NCBI RefSeq assembly: GCF_009389715.1 | Contig: NC_052399.1 | Coordinates: 4,666,938 to 4,730,937 of the forward strand | Length of the DNA: 64,000 bases | Direction: 5' to 3' | Origin: Phoenix dactylifera | Lineage: Eukaryota > Streptophyta > Magnoliopsida > Arecales > Arecaceae | Shown: positions 45,584 to 57,668 of the stretch, piece by piece | Numbering within the stretch: position 1 is the first letter of the stretch | Layout of the letters: each line of letters opens with the position of its first letter | Program-made: the position numbers and the translations under genes | The notes under the pieces: generated by a model | The model's database searches: none | What the model was told of the DNA's origin: nothing | What the model saw: only the letters and a program-made list of their open reading frames with translations

Positions 45584-48500
45584 TCAGCTAACAAAAATCC
45601 TATTTGGATGTTCCTGGGCAAAAAAATCTAGAGGAATTGGGCCTATTAGCCCATCTAGCTTGTATTTTCTAAAACCTCTCCAAACCCAGCTTTTGGTCTG
45701 CAGGAAAAATAAAATAATCCATGGAGGTCTTCTTTTTTTTTTTTGGTTCTAACGGAATTTAGGATGGGTGGAGTTTGGTTGGTATAGGGCTATGCTTAAA
45801 TAGACGGCCCAATCTACGAATTCTTCCAAATTTTTAGCCCAATGGTATATGAATAGCCAAACAAGTGAGAGAAATATCCCCTCTCGTGGTATAGGGAAGG
45901 AATTGAGCTATCATGCTGACCAAAAAGCCCGTTTAGCAGGATAAGGGAAGGAATAGGTTGGATTTATACCCTAGCTTATTCCCCATCTGATTGTGGCTAA
46001 ATCTTTCAGGAGGTCACTTTATGACAACATCATGATCTCGATCTAAATGTGTATAGATGTATGAATCAAATCAAGCAATCTCTTCCAACTACTACGAAAC
46101 GGCATGGTGAATTACTCCTCACTTATTCCTGTAAAGTCTGGATCCTCTGTTATTGTCAGTCATTTGAAACCCTTCATGCAGCTTTCATCCTTGCTTTTCA
46201 GGTTGCTAGAAAGGTAGGCTAAGAATGAGCTACACCTCCCACTACCTTTATGGTTATCATGCGGGCTTGGACATACGATTGTGGATCTTATATACCAGGG
46301 AACTACAGGTTTAAGTCTTAACTCGCTTTCAATAATATGATAATTCACTACTGGAGATGACAGTCTAAAGTACAAGCTCTGATGCTGCACAGCTTTCTCA
46401 TGTGACATGTAAATAAATTAAAATACTTGATATACATATGTTGCATAATTGCATATGGACAAACACTTTGTAATTCATCTGGAGTGTGGTAGTGTAGGAA
46501 ATTTTGTCATAAGGTAGGTTTTTTGAAGAAATTTCATAAGGCAGGTATACCTCATCAGTCCGAACAAGAATGGCAACTGGCCATTTGCGAGGGAATCGCA
46601 GTGCCTTCTGTTATCCGAGCACTAACATCCTACGCAAATTTTGAAGTGTCAACAAAATCATAAAGAAGAGAGGAATAAAACTTCTTTTTATGTAATATGA
46701 ACTTTTCCGACTCTTATATACTACATCAAAATCTGAAAATGTCAAGTTGGATTACCGTGACGGTGGTGTGGTAAGCCGTATATGAATCTGTTGAGTCCAT
46801 TCTGAATAACTCTGGATGTTTTCCACCCATGCGTCCCCGCATCAAATAATTACTCCATTAAAGCCTGTCCTTATGGAGATCTGACTCTTGAAATAGATGG
46901 CATTAGGTGCGATTTGTTTGTGGAGGATATGCAATCTATAGGTTTTCTATTGTCTGCTTCTATTCTTTGCCATTGGAGTTTGCCTCTATCCTTAGATGTT
47001 AATAGCTGCTGACTTGACCTCCTACCTAAACCTGTTAGCTAGATGGTAATGCTCGCTGCAATTGACCAGCCACCTGTTGGGTTTTATTGGCAGCTGTCCT
47101 TTATCACAACCTTTGCGCTGGGCTTTACTTCTCATTGTCTACTTCTTATTGACTTTTTGTGATTACAAGACTAGTGAACCCGGATTTGAGCATCTATTCT
47201 CTTGCTTTTGAGCCAAACCAAGATCTTCTTGGTCTTGCCACCTCCACCGACCATCACCATAGTTGCCGCCGTCGGCTCTCTGAGGCCGTGTTGCCGGACC
47301 TCCGGCAGCACCCCAGCCTCTTTCCTCTCCTCTTCTCTCTCTTCTTTCCTATATTTTTCTTCTTATTTCTTCTTTTTCTTCCCATTTTATCTTGATTTAT
47401 TTATTTTTTAAAACATATTTTACTTCCTTATTTCCTCATTGGCCTATAGATTAGATGCACTGATGATCAATGTCATTGACAACCAAAACCAGACCAGACC
47501 CCTGATTTAACTCAGGCTGAGATTCTCTCTCTTCTCCCTCTTTTTCTCTCTAGATAGGCTTAGGGATCTTGTCTTTCTTTTTACTCGGATCCAAGTTGAC
47601 TCGGTGTGGAGGCCCTAAACTGCTCCGATATCTGGGCGGTAGACCGACCAATTACCTCGGCCTTTGTCGGGTCTTTTTGGAATTTGACCACTATTAATCT
47701 TCTTCGAGTTACCTAAATCATGTCTAAACCTGAGCAGCTGAATTCATCTTGTTCGAACCGACCCAGGAAGTCGGGCATTGCCATTTGGCCATTCTGATTT
47801 AGGGGCATGAGGCCATATCCCTAATAATATTTTAATTTTTGACTTCGCTTGGCTTCTAAGATAATGATGAAATTAATTATATTTTAATAATATTAAAATG
47901 GGTGAACCTGGCTGGTCTCACTGAAGTTGAAGTTTGAAGCGAGAAAAAGTAAGTATTCTAATACTTCAAAGTATGTTTTCTAAATTTTTAATAAAATAAT
48001 AATTAAATTTGATTATGATATCTACTTTATATTTGGTTAAATGGGTCAGACATGTTACTGTTACGATAGTAATTATTTTAAAATATATTATCTGTTATGT
48101 TATAAAATTTAAAAAATATGATTGGGTGAATTATGAAATTTGTCTCATATATGTATTCTCAATATGATTATGATCTAGCTCTGCCAATGAGAATTATTCG
48201 TTGGTCTTGTCAATTTATAATTTGAGAAACTAGTTTTGACGTTGAACCACCGGTGATTAAAATAGTGGTATTTAGACTCTAAACCATCGGTGGATAAGAA
48301 TAGTGGTATTTGGCACTTTGTGCATTTTGACCCATGCCACTGAGTTACATGACCATAGCCTGATGTTGAGTTTCTAGTATCAGTTTATGAAAATAATAGT
48401 AAACTTCAAAAGAGATATATGTATCATTTAAAAATTAATTATTTTTGGTCAATAACTTGCTTTTTAACTAATTATTTATTTGGCATGCTTAGACCCCACT

Positions 48501-49279
48501 TTGAGGTATTATATTGCTTACTGGGTTAGTGCAGCTTATTATTTTTTTTCTATTTTTCAGATCCAGATTCATGATTGCTTAGGACTTGGGGGAGTGCGTT
48601 GATCTTCTGAAGATATTTTCAGTTTTTTTTTTAGAGTTCTAGCTAGCCTATTTAGACTATTTAGAATATTTTATTTGATTTGAATAAATAATTAAGTATA
48701 TGTTGACTTATGCCACTTTGAAATAATTGATTGTAAGAATTATTTGCATGATTTGCATGATATGATATGTAGTCTTGATTACATTGATTTTTAAGAATTA
48801 TTGTTTTGATATGATCTGTAATCAAACATGGTCTGTCATGCAGGTATAAGGCATGTGTTATGCCCTGGTTGGGGGCATGATATAATATGATCAAGCAAAT
48901 TCAGTCATTTTCATTCCTCTGCAAATACTTTTTCTTTGAGGGAAAGGGAAATGGGAAACCCCACCCAAAAAGCTTCCTCTTAGAACACTTGGAAAACTTC
49001 ATACGGTTATTAGCTATCAGAAATTAAGTTCACCTGCTGCTTTCCATTCATCCACACAAATCACATTAAACCCATAAAAGTTTGCACCATATCTATAAAT
49101 GGAGTCGTCCCATTGCCTGCTGAAAATAAACTCTTACCTCTTCAGTCTAGATTACGACAGTACGTGGCTCTCTACCTGAGCTGACCTATGATCTTATTTA
49201 AGCCTTCCAAGGGTAGACCTAATCTCATCCCTGCTATCTCTCTGAAACTTTTTCTTCCCCTTGTGCAATTAATCAATTA
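45584..49279. other. Intergenic, repeat-like DNA without genes
   Basis: No coding gene is recognised. 47100-48900 has the texture of decayed retroelement noncoding DNA (for example AGGCATGTGTTATGCCCTGG near 48848), but no LTR pair or domain could be found. The open frames at 47159-47411 are low-complexity and unsupported. Confidence 0.4.
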
Positions 49280-49364
49280 TACTGCAAACCGATAAAAGCC
49301 GGGTGGCTGCTTTTCCGGCCTCCTTTATCATCCAAAGAAAAGAAAAGAAAAGAAAAGAAAAGAA
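49280..49364 (+). mobile_element. LINE 3' tail
   Basis: CGGCCTCCTTTATCATCC at 49316-49333 followed by (AAAAG)n. It matches the 3' end of the LINE in SPX1 intron 2 (CGGCCTCCTTTATTATCC plus poly-A), and the preceding GGGTGG..G.TTTTC also matches. The copy is a 3' end of the same LINE family; its 5' extent is not visible. Confidence 0.6.
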
Positions 49365-50003
49365 ACTTGTTATGCTGCGCCTGGCTGCCAGCTATAGCTG
49401 TAATCACTCATTTTACTCTCAACACCTCAATGCAATGACAAGGACACCAGCTTTAGTTGGTCAGCGTGCTTTTAATCTCGCACATTTATGATCCAGCAAC
49501 TACCTGTGCAGTCCCTACTCATTTATTCCATCTTTTATAATCTTGCAACGAGTACCTGCGGTTGAATTAGATCTTCTTGCTGTGTACTCTGTCCGGTAAA
49601 TTCAGGGAAGGTGTTGAACTGGGCGGCCTCTCACCCCTTCATTTCTCAGACTGCAGCTTTCAGAGTCAAACAAGGGCATGCCTTGCAACTGGGATGATGG
49701 AGGCTTTTTCTACGGAGTTCTTGATTTGGTATCCCAAATACATTTGGTTTACAGAAGGTCGCCAGCAGCTTGGACACAAAAGTTACTCGCAGGTGGTATG
49801 TTGCAGCTAGACATCACTAAGGAAACAATATCAGCTTGATATATATATACTGTGGCTTGTACATTTAGCCCTCTTTGGCAGAGCTTTTAGAGAATCAGAA
49901 AGCTCTGCCCCTTCAAAATACTTTTAGATGGAATAGAGATATTTGGTAAAAAAATTTAAAAAATTATTTTAGCTTTGCCAGAAAGCTAAAACAACTTTGA
50001 AGC

Positions 50004-50162
50004 TTCTCTGAAAAAATACTTTTAGGTCCCATTGGAAAGCTATTTTGAGTTATAATTTTTTTTTCTTTTTGGACCAAAATACATTCTCCGAAAAAACATT
50101 TTTAGGCTCCCTTAGAAAGTTGTTTTGAGTTATAATTTTTTTTCTTTTTGGACCAAAATACC
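50004..50162. repeat. 80 bp tandem duplication
   Basis: 50004-50083 and 50084-50162 share TTCTCTG/TTCTCCG starts, TTTTGAGTTATAATTTTTTT and CTTTTTGGACCAAAATAC, with about ten differences. Confidence 0.85.
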
Positions 50163-50427
50163 CATGATAAAATATAATAATTACAGAAATAATCATATTA
50201 ATATATAATGATAATAATTATAATATTTTATATCTTTATTATTATATTATACTATAAAGATAATATTATATTACATTATATCATAATATATTGATATATT
50301 ATGTTATATAGTATTAAAATATGTTATATTATTATGCTATAGTATATAATATTATATTACTATATTATAATAATATTATATTACATTACCATAATATTAT
50401 ACCATATATTTATGTATTAATACATAT

Positions 50428-50809
50428 TGGTGCGGACACCAGTGCCAGATCAGCCATCATCGAGTCTACGGTCACCACAGGGTCCAGCCAGTTTGATTTT
50501 ATTTTGGATTGATTTATTTTAGTTGGGTTTATATTATGTTGATTGGGTTTATTTGCATAGGATTGTTTTATTTGTAAGGGTCTATTTGTTATTTTGTGAC
50601 CCTATATTAGGGTCCATGCACTTGTTTAGAATTTGATGAATAGTTTAATGAAATTGATCTTCCTTTCTTCTGATGCCCTGGCGTGAAGCCACGGCCAGAG
50701 CCAGATGAGAAGCCTGGTTCTTCTTCCTCCCCTCCTGTTCTTCTCTTCTCTTCTTTCTCTCCTCTCCTTCTTCTCTCTTTCTCCCTCTTTTCTCCTCTAC
50801 CTTGCATCA
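50428..50809. mobile_element. Solo LTR with perfect target duplication
   Basis: 382 bp segment with TGGTGCGG...TTGCATCA ends, flanked by the 5 bp duplication CATAT (50423-50427 and 50810-50814), inserted into the AT-rich element. There is no internal region, so it is a solo LTR left by recombination. The outer ends resemble those of the gypsy LTRs at 5328 and 10626 (TGGTGCGG, TTGCATCA). The interior is not clearly alike. Orientation is uncertain because both strands read TG...CA. Confidence 0.8.
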
Positions 50810-51008
50810 CATATTATATTTTATTATATTCTATTGTATAATATAATACAATATTTTTTATGATCATTTTGTCATACTAAAAGTATTTTTTCAGTTTGTT
50901 TACCAAACAAATATTAAAGTCTCACGGCACTTTAGAAATATAGTTACCAAACAGTAAATAACTTTTAATAAAAATTGTACTTCAAAAAATTCTACTTTCA
51001 AAAGTTCT

Positions 51009-51150
51009 GCACCCCCCCCCCCCCCCCCCCCCCCCCCCCGCGCGACAAAATCATCATTGAAACCCCTTTTTTTCCTCTATCTTCTTCTCTCTTTTTCTTC
51101 TTCTTCTTCTTCTTCTTCTTCTTCTTCTTTTTTTTTTTTTTTTTTTTTTT
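51009..51150. repeat. C-run, CTT and T-run low-complexity tract
   Basis: A run of about 28 C residues from 51012, then (CTT)n and a run of about 27 T residues ending near 51149. It encodes an artefactual open frame and is a likely trouble spot for assembly. Confidence 0.9.
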
Positions 51151-52750
51151 GCGTGCAGCAGCTCACCTAATAAGGCGTTATAGGTACATGTTCAATGACG
51201 AGGATCGACAAGAACAGTTGGATGCCTCTATCAGCTGCTACATGATCATTTAAGGTTTGTACTAGAAGTGCATTATTTCTTCTTGCAAGAATGTTGATTG
51301 TTTCAGCAATCATAGTCATTCAAACTTGTGGTCCAACATAGCCATTTTGTGACTAATAGCCTGTTTTTCATTGCACCTGCGCAATCCAATCATCTAACCT
51401 TGGCCATTAATGGTTGCAGTCCGAAAATCACATCATGCTAAATCATCGGTTCAAGTTCGGGTAGGAAAGGTCATCTCAGTTTATGCTGGCGACAGAAGTC
51501 GATGACTTGCATGAACAGCAGTGAAATTTAAGGTTAATCGATCAAAGCTTTCGCGTGTTTTTTTTTCTTTTCAAAGTGTTTTATTGATTATGTTTAGTTA
51601 TTGTTATTGTACACACCACTTATGGGATTTCATGAATAAGATGCAGAGAATTCCATTCATAGTGATGGACCTATTTCAAATGTTGAACTGCATCTCATTC
51701 TAAGCTGTCAGCACCGATTTGCTTCGAAGATTAATTCCAGTACAAGAAAATTTAGAAGCAATGAAATTTTTTTGTGGTTGTGTCAGAGAAAAGGTCGAGT
51801 TGGTGTCATCATGCGTTGAGGAATTTTCCTGAAGGCGCCCAAATTACGTCGTGTGCTGCTCTGTCCAGGAAACACCGCGTTCGGCGCCTGGCTACGTCCC
51901 GGTGCCTCGGGGCTCTGTTACGCCGGAAGCAAATGGAGCACTTGCACTGGAATTCCTAGGGACAGCTTGTTTGAATGCTCCAGCAAGCTATCTCTACGCG
52001 AGGGCCCTATCTGCTCTCTGTGCGGCCTTAATCATGGGTTATAGCAAATTATTTTTGCTCCTTTGTTCCCTCCCATTGGTTCCACTTTTCCGTTTACTGG
52101 AGGTAGAATGCTTTCTTTTCCCTTTTTTCGAGCAGAGTTTACTGAAGGTAGATTCCAGTTTGTTATGGGGAGATAAGATGAATAAATACACCTAAACCGT
52201 TGTTTTCCCAGTAAAAGCATAACGGTGAAACTAGCGGTGCAGGAAATGAAGAGAATCGATCAGCTCTCGATCTTCTTCAGCGGAGCGATGCAGAGCAGAG
52301 ACCGCTTGGCTCCGGGAGCGCTCACTTTCAGCTGAGACCCGATGGAATGGAACATATCCAATTAGAGTGAGAGGCTAATTATAAGGCAGAAAGGTCTGCC
52401 CTGCCGATCAGCTTGACGTACGATCGATACATTTGTATGCATTCGGAGCAGGAGGGAGGCAAAATATATAAAGCCTAGAATTCTGCAACTCTTTATTTCC
52501 TTTTTTTTTTTTTTTTAAGTGGGGGCGTACGGGGACATACACCACAAGCTTTCACGGGTTGAGGGTGGGGGGACTGTTCGGTGAGCTTGATTGCGAAAAC
52601 ACGCAAATAAAAACTATATAATATCGGCAGGCATCCAGATGTATGCAGGATATATATATAGGCTTCCATATACAAAAACCACACCAACCAACCAACCAAG
52701 CTACCTACCTACCAAGAAAGGCTTACCAAATCCGTCCGCTGTGATGGGGA
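51151..52750. other. Intergenic region downstream of SHN
   Basis: No gene supported. A GC-richer patch at 51800-52030 has overlapping open frames with no recognisable motif. The SHN 3' UTR should occupy the right end; AATAAA on the minus strand near 52491-52496 is a possible poly(A) signal. Confidence 0.4.
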
Positions 52751-53535
52751 TTACATGGAAAAGCTGCCTTCTTCATGTGAAGGGGACCCTGGGCAGTTGT
52801 TCCTGTTGAGGAGCTCCTCTATCATCTGCAATGCGATCCTGTCCTCCTCATCCATCCCCTGCGTCGACGTCCCCTCCATCGCTGGCGACGGTGGCTGTGG
52901 CCCCGCCTCCCCCTCAACGTTCCTCCTCGACTCCTGCTGCTCATCCGCCTTCCCGAGCTGGACGGTCATGACCCAGTTGGAGTCCGCACGGGCGCCGGCC
53001 CGCTTCTGCCACACCCCGATGTGGGAGTTTTCTGTGTCCAGCCGGAGGCAGGTGAGGGACGGGGACGGAGTCTTGCAGCACCGGCGGAGCTTTGCACTGA
53101 GGACCTCCGACAAGCCTGTGGAGGTGGCGCGATCATTCTCATTATTCGGCGGGGCATTCCCGGCCGGGATTTTGGAAACCGGGAAGTTGGTCTTGGCGTT
53201 ACGGCCGCTCATCAGCACTGCAGCCTCGTCGTAGGCCCGCGCAGCCTCCTCAGCCGTCTCGAACGTGCCAAGCCACACCCTTCTCTTCCTATATGTGTAT
53301 ATACATATGCATATATGACATGGAACAGACAGAGAGAAGGAAAAAGGTTGGTGTTTTCGCACCAGTAGTGGCTCATAGCTAGTGGTTCGGCTACCTGCAA
53401 TGGTTGCCAATTGGAAGGCTTAGAAATATAGCAAAGTGTGGTAGAGAGTGCTTACAGGAGAGGGTGGCGTATCTCCGAGACCCAGGAGCCCCAGTTGCGC
53501 TGCCTGACTCCTCTGAACTTCTTCGACTGCACCAT
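52751..53535 (-). CDS. WIN1: WIN1/SHINE-type AP2/ERF transcription factor
   Basis: Nuclear ERF that activates cutin and wax biosynthesis genes. Two exons on the minus strand: 53456-53535 and 52751-53288, joined in phase (CTCCT|G), 205 residues; Arabidopsis SHN1 is 199. It opens [20 protein letters not shown] and [20 protein letters not shown], a complete AP2/ERF domain starting near residue 5, followed by [12 protein letters not shown]. The two SHN-specific regions are both present. The middle motif is [39 protein letters not shown]; the C-terminal motif is [20 protein letters not shown]. The intron sits within the AP2 domain after HPLL, as in other SHN genes. Oddity: the usual RQRHWGSW reads [13 protein letters not shown]-like TTTATATT lies near 53624-53632. 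An alternative reading as another group Va ERF is less likely because of the SHN motifs. Confidence 0.93.
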
Positions 53536-56500
53536 GTTGCAGCATATATGGGACCTCCGGTACCCGGACAGAGGGCAGAGAGTCAGAAAGAAGAGAAGGA
53601 AAGATGGCTCCTTGGTTCTAGTGAATATAAAGTACGCATCAGGAGAGGGAAGGCAGAAGTGGTTGAGAGAGAGAGAGAGAGAATTAAAGGAGAGAATGTG
53701 CAGGGGTGCTCGCATAAGTTTGCCTGGTGAGATGTCGATCGGTGAGGCGTGGCCGTACGTAACCACCAAAATACAGTGTTAATAAACCCGGCCACCTACG
53801 CTCTTGGAGGAACAATAATGGGGGCCTTGATGCCTATGAGAATGGGCTGCTGACATGGTAAATGGTGAACCTAAGCAGGTCGGTCGGCATTTCACCTTTC
53901 GCGCGAAAGAAGGATTCACCTGCCTCGGCGTGAATCACGGTTAGATCATCCACACCCCAACCCAACAACCTAAACGGGGGTAGAAGAAAAGAAAGCCTTC
54001 TAAAGCTTTCTTTTTCTTTCCCCCCTTGAGAGAGAGAAGCTGCGAGTTTTCCTGGCGACCCATGCCGAAGTAATGGCTTGCATGTGTTCTCTTAATGGTA
54101 CAAATCATTGGAGTAAAGTTCGAGCCTTTTGCGGTGTAACTTGTACGTACGTACGTACCAGTATATGTAGGAAGAGTATTGAGGGAAAGTACATGGTCGA
54201 TCGTGGAGAGAGGGAGAGTAGCCGATGTCCTAAATTCACATGAATCTGCATGTATCCCTCTATCCGTGGCCTTGACCGTGCAACAACAGAGCCAACGAGG
54301 GCATGCAGGCATGCAATTAGCTAGGGTCTGGTGAAGGAGCGTGGGCGCGTCCTGTGCCTCCCGTCGATCCTTTCTACATATTGCTCCGCATGGTGATCCA
54401 GTGGCATGCATTGAGGAGCCATGCAGGACTCCTATTTTTTAAAGAAGTGTATCAAATTCGTCCCTTGGCCTCTGCAGGGGAACAGATAGAAAACCACGGA
54501 TCCAAACCACATCATGACCCAGACTAAAATTCTTCCACCATTCACCGTCCTTGAGCCGTTGCTGGTTCAAAATATTGCCATCTATCCATCTCTAGTGCTT
54601 CTGTATCTAACAAAAATAATATTGATGCTTATATTCACGCCTGCTTCCTCCTCTGCATGCAACATATATATATATATATATGCCCAACAGAAGCATATGT
54701 TGCTAGATGTAAGGCCCTGATAGGAAGATAGATTTTTGTTCTGCTATTTTGGTATCTTTCTTCAAGCTGACCCATCGGGCTTGCGCTCAGTCCCATTCGA
54801 AATTAAATCTAAATTGAATTTAAAATAACGATAAACAAATCATGCTTATGCAACTTTCAAACTTTAAATTAATTTCAAGACAAGCCGGATGAGATCCCGG
54901 CTCAATCAAGCTTGGCTTGATTACAAAGACAGATATCTATCTACCAGGATACTTTATCAGGGGATGCTTGCCCTAGTTTAATGGTAGATGCATGGGATCC
55001 AGCGAACCGCCCTCGTGGCCGTTCCCCTTCCGAGCGTAATTTACGCATGGGCACGCGGCAGCCGTGCATGTACTTTTTTCCATTGGGTGGGTCGGACCGG
55101 ACCCGGCCAGACCTCAAACAGGACAGGGCTTACCATTCTCGCGAACGAAGCCACCTCATTGGCTGCACGAAAAAGCGAGAACCGTTGCGGGGTTTGGTTG
55201 GCCTTGAATATGCGATCCGGTCACCGGCCTCGGTGTCGCAGCCGTAACTCCGCCCCGCCGAACCTCCCGCTGGCCCATGGCCTGCGAAACCTGAGTCCTG
55301 GTAATAAACAGCGACCGGCCTCCCTGCCGTCTCTCAACCGTGGTGCCATTCTCCATCTTCTGCCGCGTTATTTTAATTCAAACCGCACCCTTTCATTATC
55401 TCTAGTATTTTAATTATGAGCTTTTTCTTTCTTCTCCTTTTTTTTTTTAACTCTAATCTCCCTGGCCCCAAATATTTTAGTTAAAAAAAGGGGAAAAAGT
55501 GTTGAGAATCATTGAGCAAAAGTGGTATCGGCTGCAAAAGTGTTGAGAAATGGAAGTAGTTGCAACCACATCAATTTCCTTAAATTCTTCTTGGTTGTCG
55601 CTACCAATTTATTCATGATCTGTGACAAAAATAAATCATTGAGCAAGCATCATTTATCAAATGTTTCAGACGGTTTCGTGTGTATAAGATTCATGCGCGG
55701 AGCTTTCGCTATCAACCATTGCTCATTGCACCAAAAACCTGGACAAAGAATGCAGCATCAATCAAATCCCTTTGTTTTTTACTTTTTTTTTTGTTTTCCC
55801 CTTTTTTTTCTTATTTTCTCTTTTTATTTTTTGAACCCTGCAGCGGTTCCTTCCTAGTCGGGTCTGTATTCTGTAATGATTTGAGGAGAATCATAGAGAT
55901 TAACTCCATCCGTGCTGTCTAATGTGGATCTCAAGTTGGTGGTCGCTCTTCTTTTTTCATCTCGGTAGCTGCTGACCATTAATTCATGATCTAACGTGTG
56001 CACGTCAACAGTAATTATTAAAGAGAATTAATGCAACAAGAAAGGATTTGGCTAAAAAAAATTTTACATGGAGTGCAAATCCTCCACAATCCTAGCCATG
56101 GTAGGTGGCATAATTTTATCATAAATCGAAGCAGAATAAAAATATATTTCTAGCCGATCTGCTTCATGGTCCGATAATATGGATATTAAAAGACGACATT
56201 CTGCGTTACAAAATGCTAAACTATTAGACTCGTCCTGAATGAAAAGGTTAGTAGAAATAGCTATGAAGCCATGGAATATGATTTGTGAATTAATCGTAAC
56301 AATACAAGACGATGAAAGAGGTTGAACTCTGCTGGTGGATCATCAAACATGCCCAGTTATTGGCAAGAGATTTTGTCTCAGCTAACACTGAGTCAAAATG
56401 GCTCAGGACATAATGTCATTTGTGATATAAAGCAAAAAAAAATATCGAACCCTCTCAATTAAGTTTAAATTTAAAATTGTCATGCATGATTTATTTATGC

Positions 56501-57488
56501 CCCTTCGGTAAGTTTAGCTCCTAATATCTGGAGGTGTTCATTCATGCCCCTTATGATTCATGTGTGCCCCTCCGATTCTCACGTTGCGGGGAGTTGCGTG
56601 GTAGGGAAGGGGTGAATAATAGCCTTGTTAGATTTGTTAGGGACGGACAGAGATCAAGATCAATGTCCCTCCCACTTAGAAAATCGCGATCGCTAATAGT
56701 TGTTTCCAAGTAATATTACAATTAGTCCTAGTTTGCTTTCCTTGCACACAATGGGAGATAAAAGCATGTGTCTCGCTCGAGAACAAAAACCATATAGTAT
56801 AGGCACCAGAGAAAGAAATATGGGACAAACATTCTATTTTACCATATTTCCTCTAATATTTATATTAAACAAAAACACCTAAAAGTCAAACACTCTTTTG
56901 GCTAACTAGTTTTATAATATATATTCGGCCAACATTATATTTTGAAAATTGTGTATCAATTTATCTAGAGATTTGTATTAATATGATAGATAATTAATTT
57001 GCTTGGTATGTATCAACTAGATATATAATATGTACAAATAAAAAAATGCTCTAAAAATAAGAAAAAAAAAAGAGGATGCTGCGATTTTTTTGTGATCATA
57101 AAACTGACGGCTATGTTAATAAAAAAAGTTTTTTAGATGGGCACTAGGAAAAAAAATGATAAAATAGGAAGGCCGTTCTGTGTACCTTTCTCTGGGCCGC
57201 TCTATAACATTTTATGCCTCGATGGCCCTGCTAAGCCGGCAGGAGTGAAGCAGTCTCCTGGGCCATTCCCCTACCGTATCTCCGTGCCGTCTCCTGGCGA
57301 CGGCCCTGTGATTGGCCCAGCGGATTCTTAAGCAACAGCCAACAGGTACAGCGCCCTTAGGATCTCGCTTCACCGTCACTCGGAAGTCTACCTCTACCTT
57401 TCAAACCTGCCGTTCTCTCTCTCTCTCCCTCCCTCGTTTCCCATCTGCGTCATCTCCGACTCCGACTTTTTTCTTTCCTTTTAACTTC
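53536..57488. other. Divergent intergenic region between WIN1/SHN and TBC
   Basis: Holds the WIN1/SHN promoter on the left and the TBC promoter on the right; the two genes diverge. A GTAC tandem (ACGTACGTACGTACC near 54144-54158) and an (AT)n near 54665-54680 are visible. A CT-rich patch at about 57413-57437 may belong to the TBC core promoter. No gene is supported; open frames at 54988-55413 and 55522-55857 lack motifs. Confidence 0.45.
53624..53632 (-). promoter_or_regulatory. Probable TATA box of WIN1/SHN
   Basis: CTTTATATT on the minus strand about 90 bases upstream of the start codon, leaving room for a leader of about 60 bases. Confidence 0.4.
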
Positions 57489-57668
57489 ATGGGGATCAAA
57501 ACCAAAACCCTCTCCTCTCATCCTCGCCGACGCCCACCATGCTTCTTCGAAGAGGCAAGCCCCATCTCAAGCTCCCCGAGAAGGAGGAGGAGGAGGAGCT
57601 CGAGATGTTTCAAGTCGCCGGTAGAGGGCCGGCTGTCCAACGCCACGAGGAGTCGTCGGGACCAATGA
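57489..57668 (+). other. Upstream ORF overlapping the TBC start codon
   Basis: An ATG 50 bases upstream of the TBC start, in another frame, opens a 59-residue arginine/serine-rich frame that ends inside TBC exon 1. Its context is weak (T at -3, G at +4) compared with the main start (A at -3, CCACCATGC). If it lies in the mRNA it could lower TBC translation. It does not look like a conserved protein. Confidence 0.4.

Larger units (their letters stand above)
49870..51008. mobile_element. AT-rich DNA-transposon-like (hAT/MITE-type) element
   Basis: The left end reads CCCTCTTTGGCAGAGCTTTT, a terminal-repeat style common in plant hAT-type MITEs. Near 50990-51008 the reverse complement GCAGAACTTTTGAAAGTAGA resembles it, although a C run replaces the outermost right end. 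The interior is very AT-rich (50160-50425 continuing at 50815-50870) and is split by a solo LTR. An 80 bp tandem duplication lies at 50004-50162. No transposase. The right border and target duplication could not be fixed. Confidence 0.4.

Noticed and set aside
50975-51253. Open frame ending RRYRYMFNDEDRQEQLDAS
   Set aside because: Most of it is translated homopolymer (C-run and T-run). The tail matches no family I recognise and has no convincing splice acceptor or partner exon.
52755-53368. Plus-strand open frames over WIN1/SHN exon 2
   Set aside because: Antisense shadows of the GC-rich coding exon.
54100-54170. GTAC tandem as a regulatory site of WIN1/SHN
   Set aside because: A short simple repeat; no factor consensus can be assigned with confidence.
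54962-55030. tRNA-like box A (TAGTTTAATGGTAG)
   Set aside because: No B box at a suitable distance and no cloverleaf can be folded.
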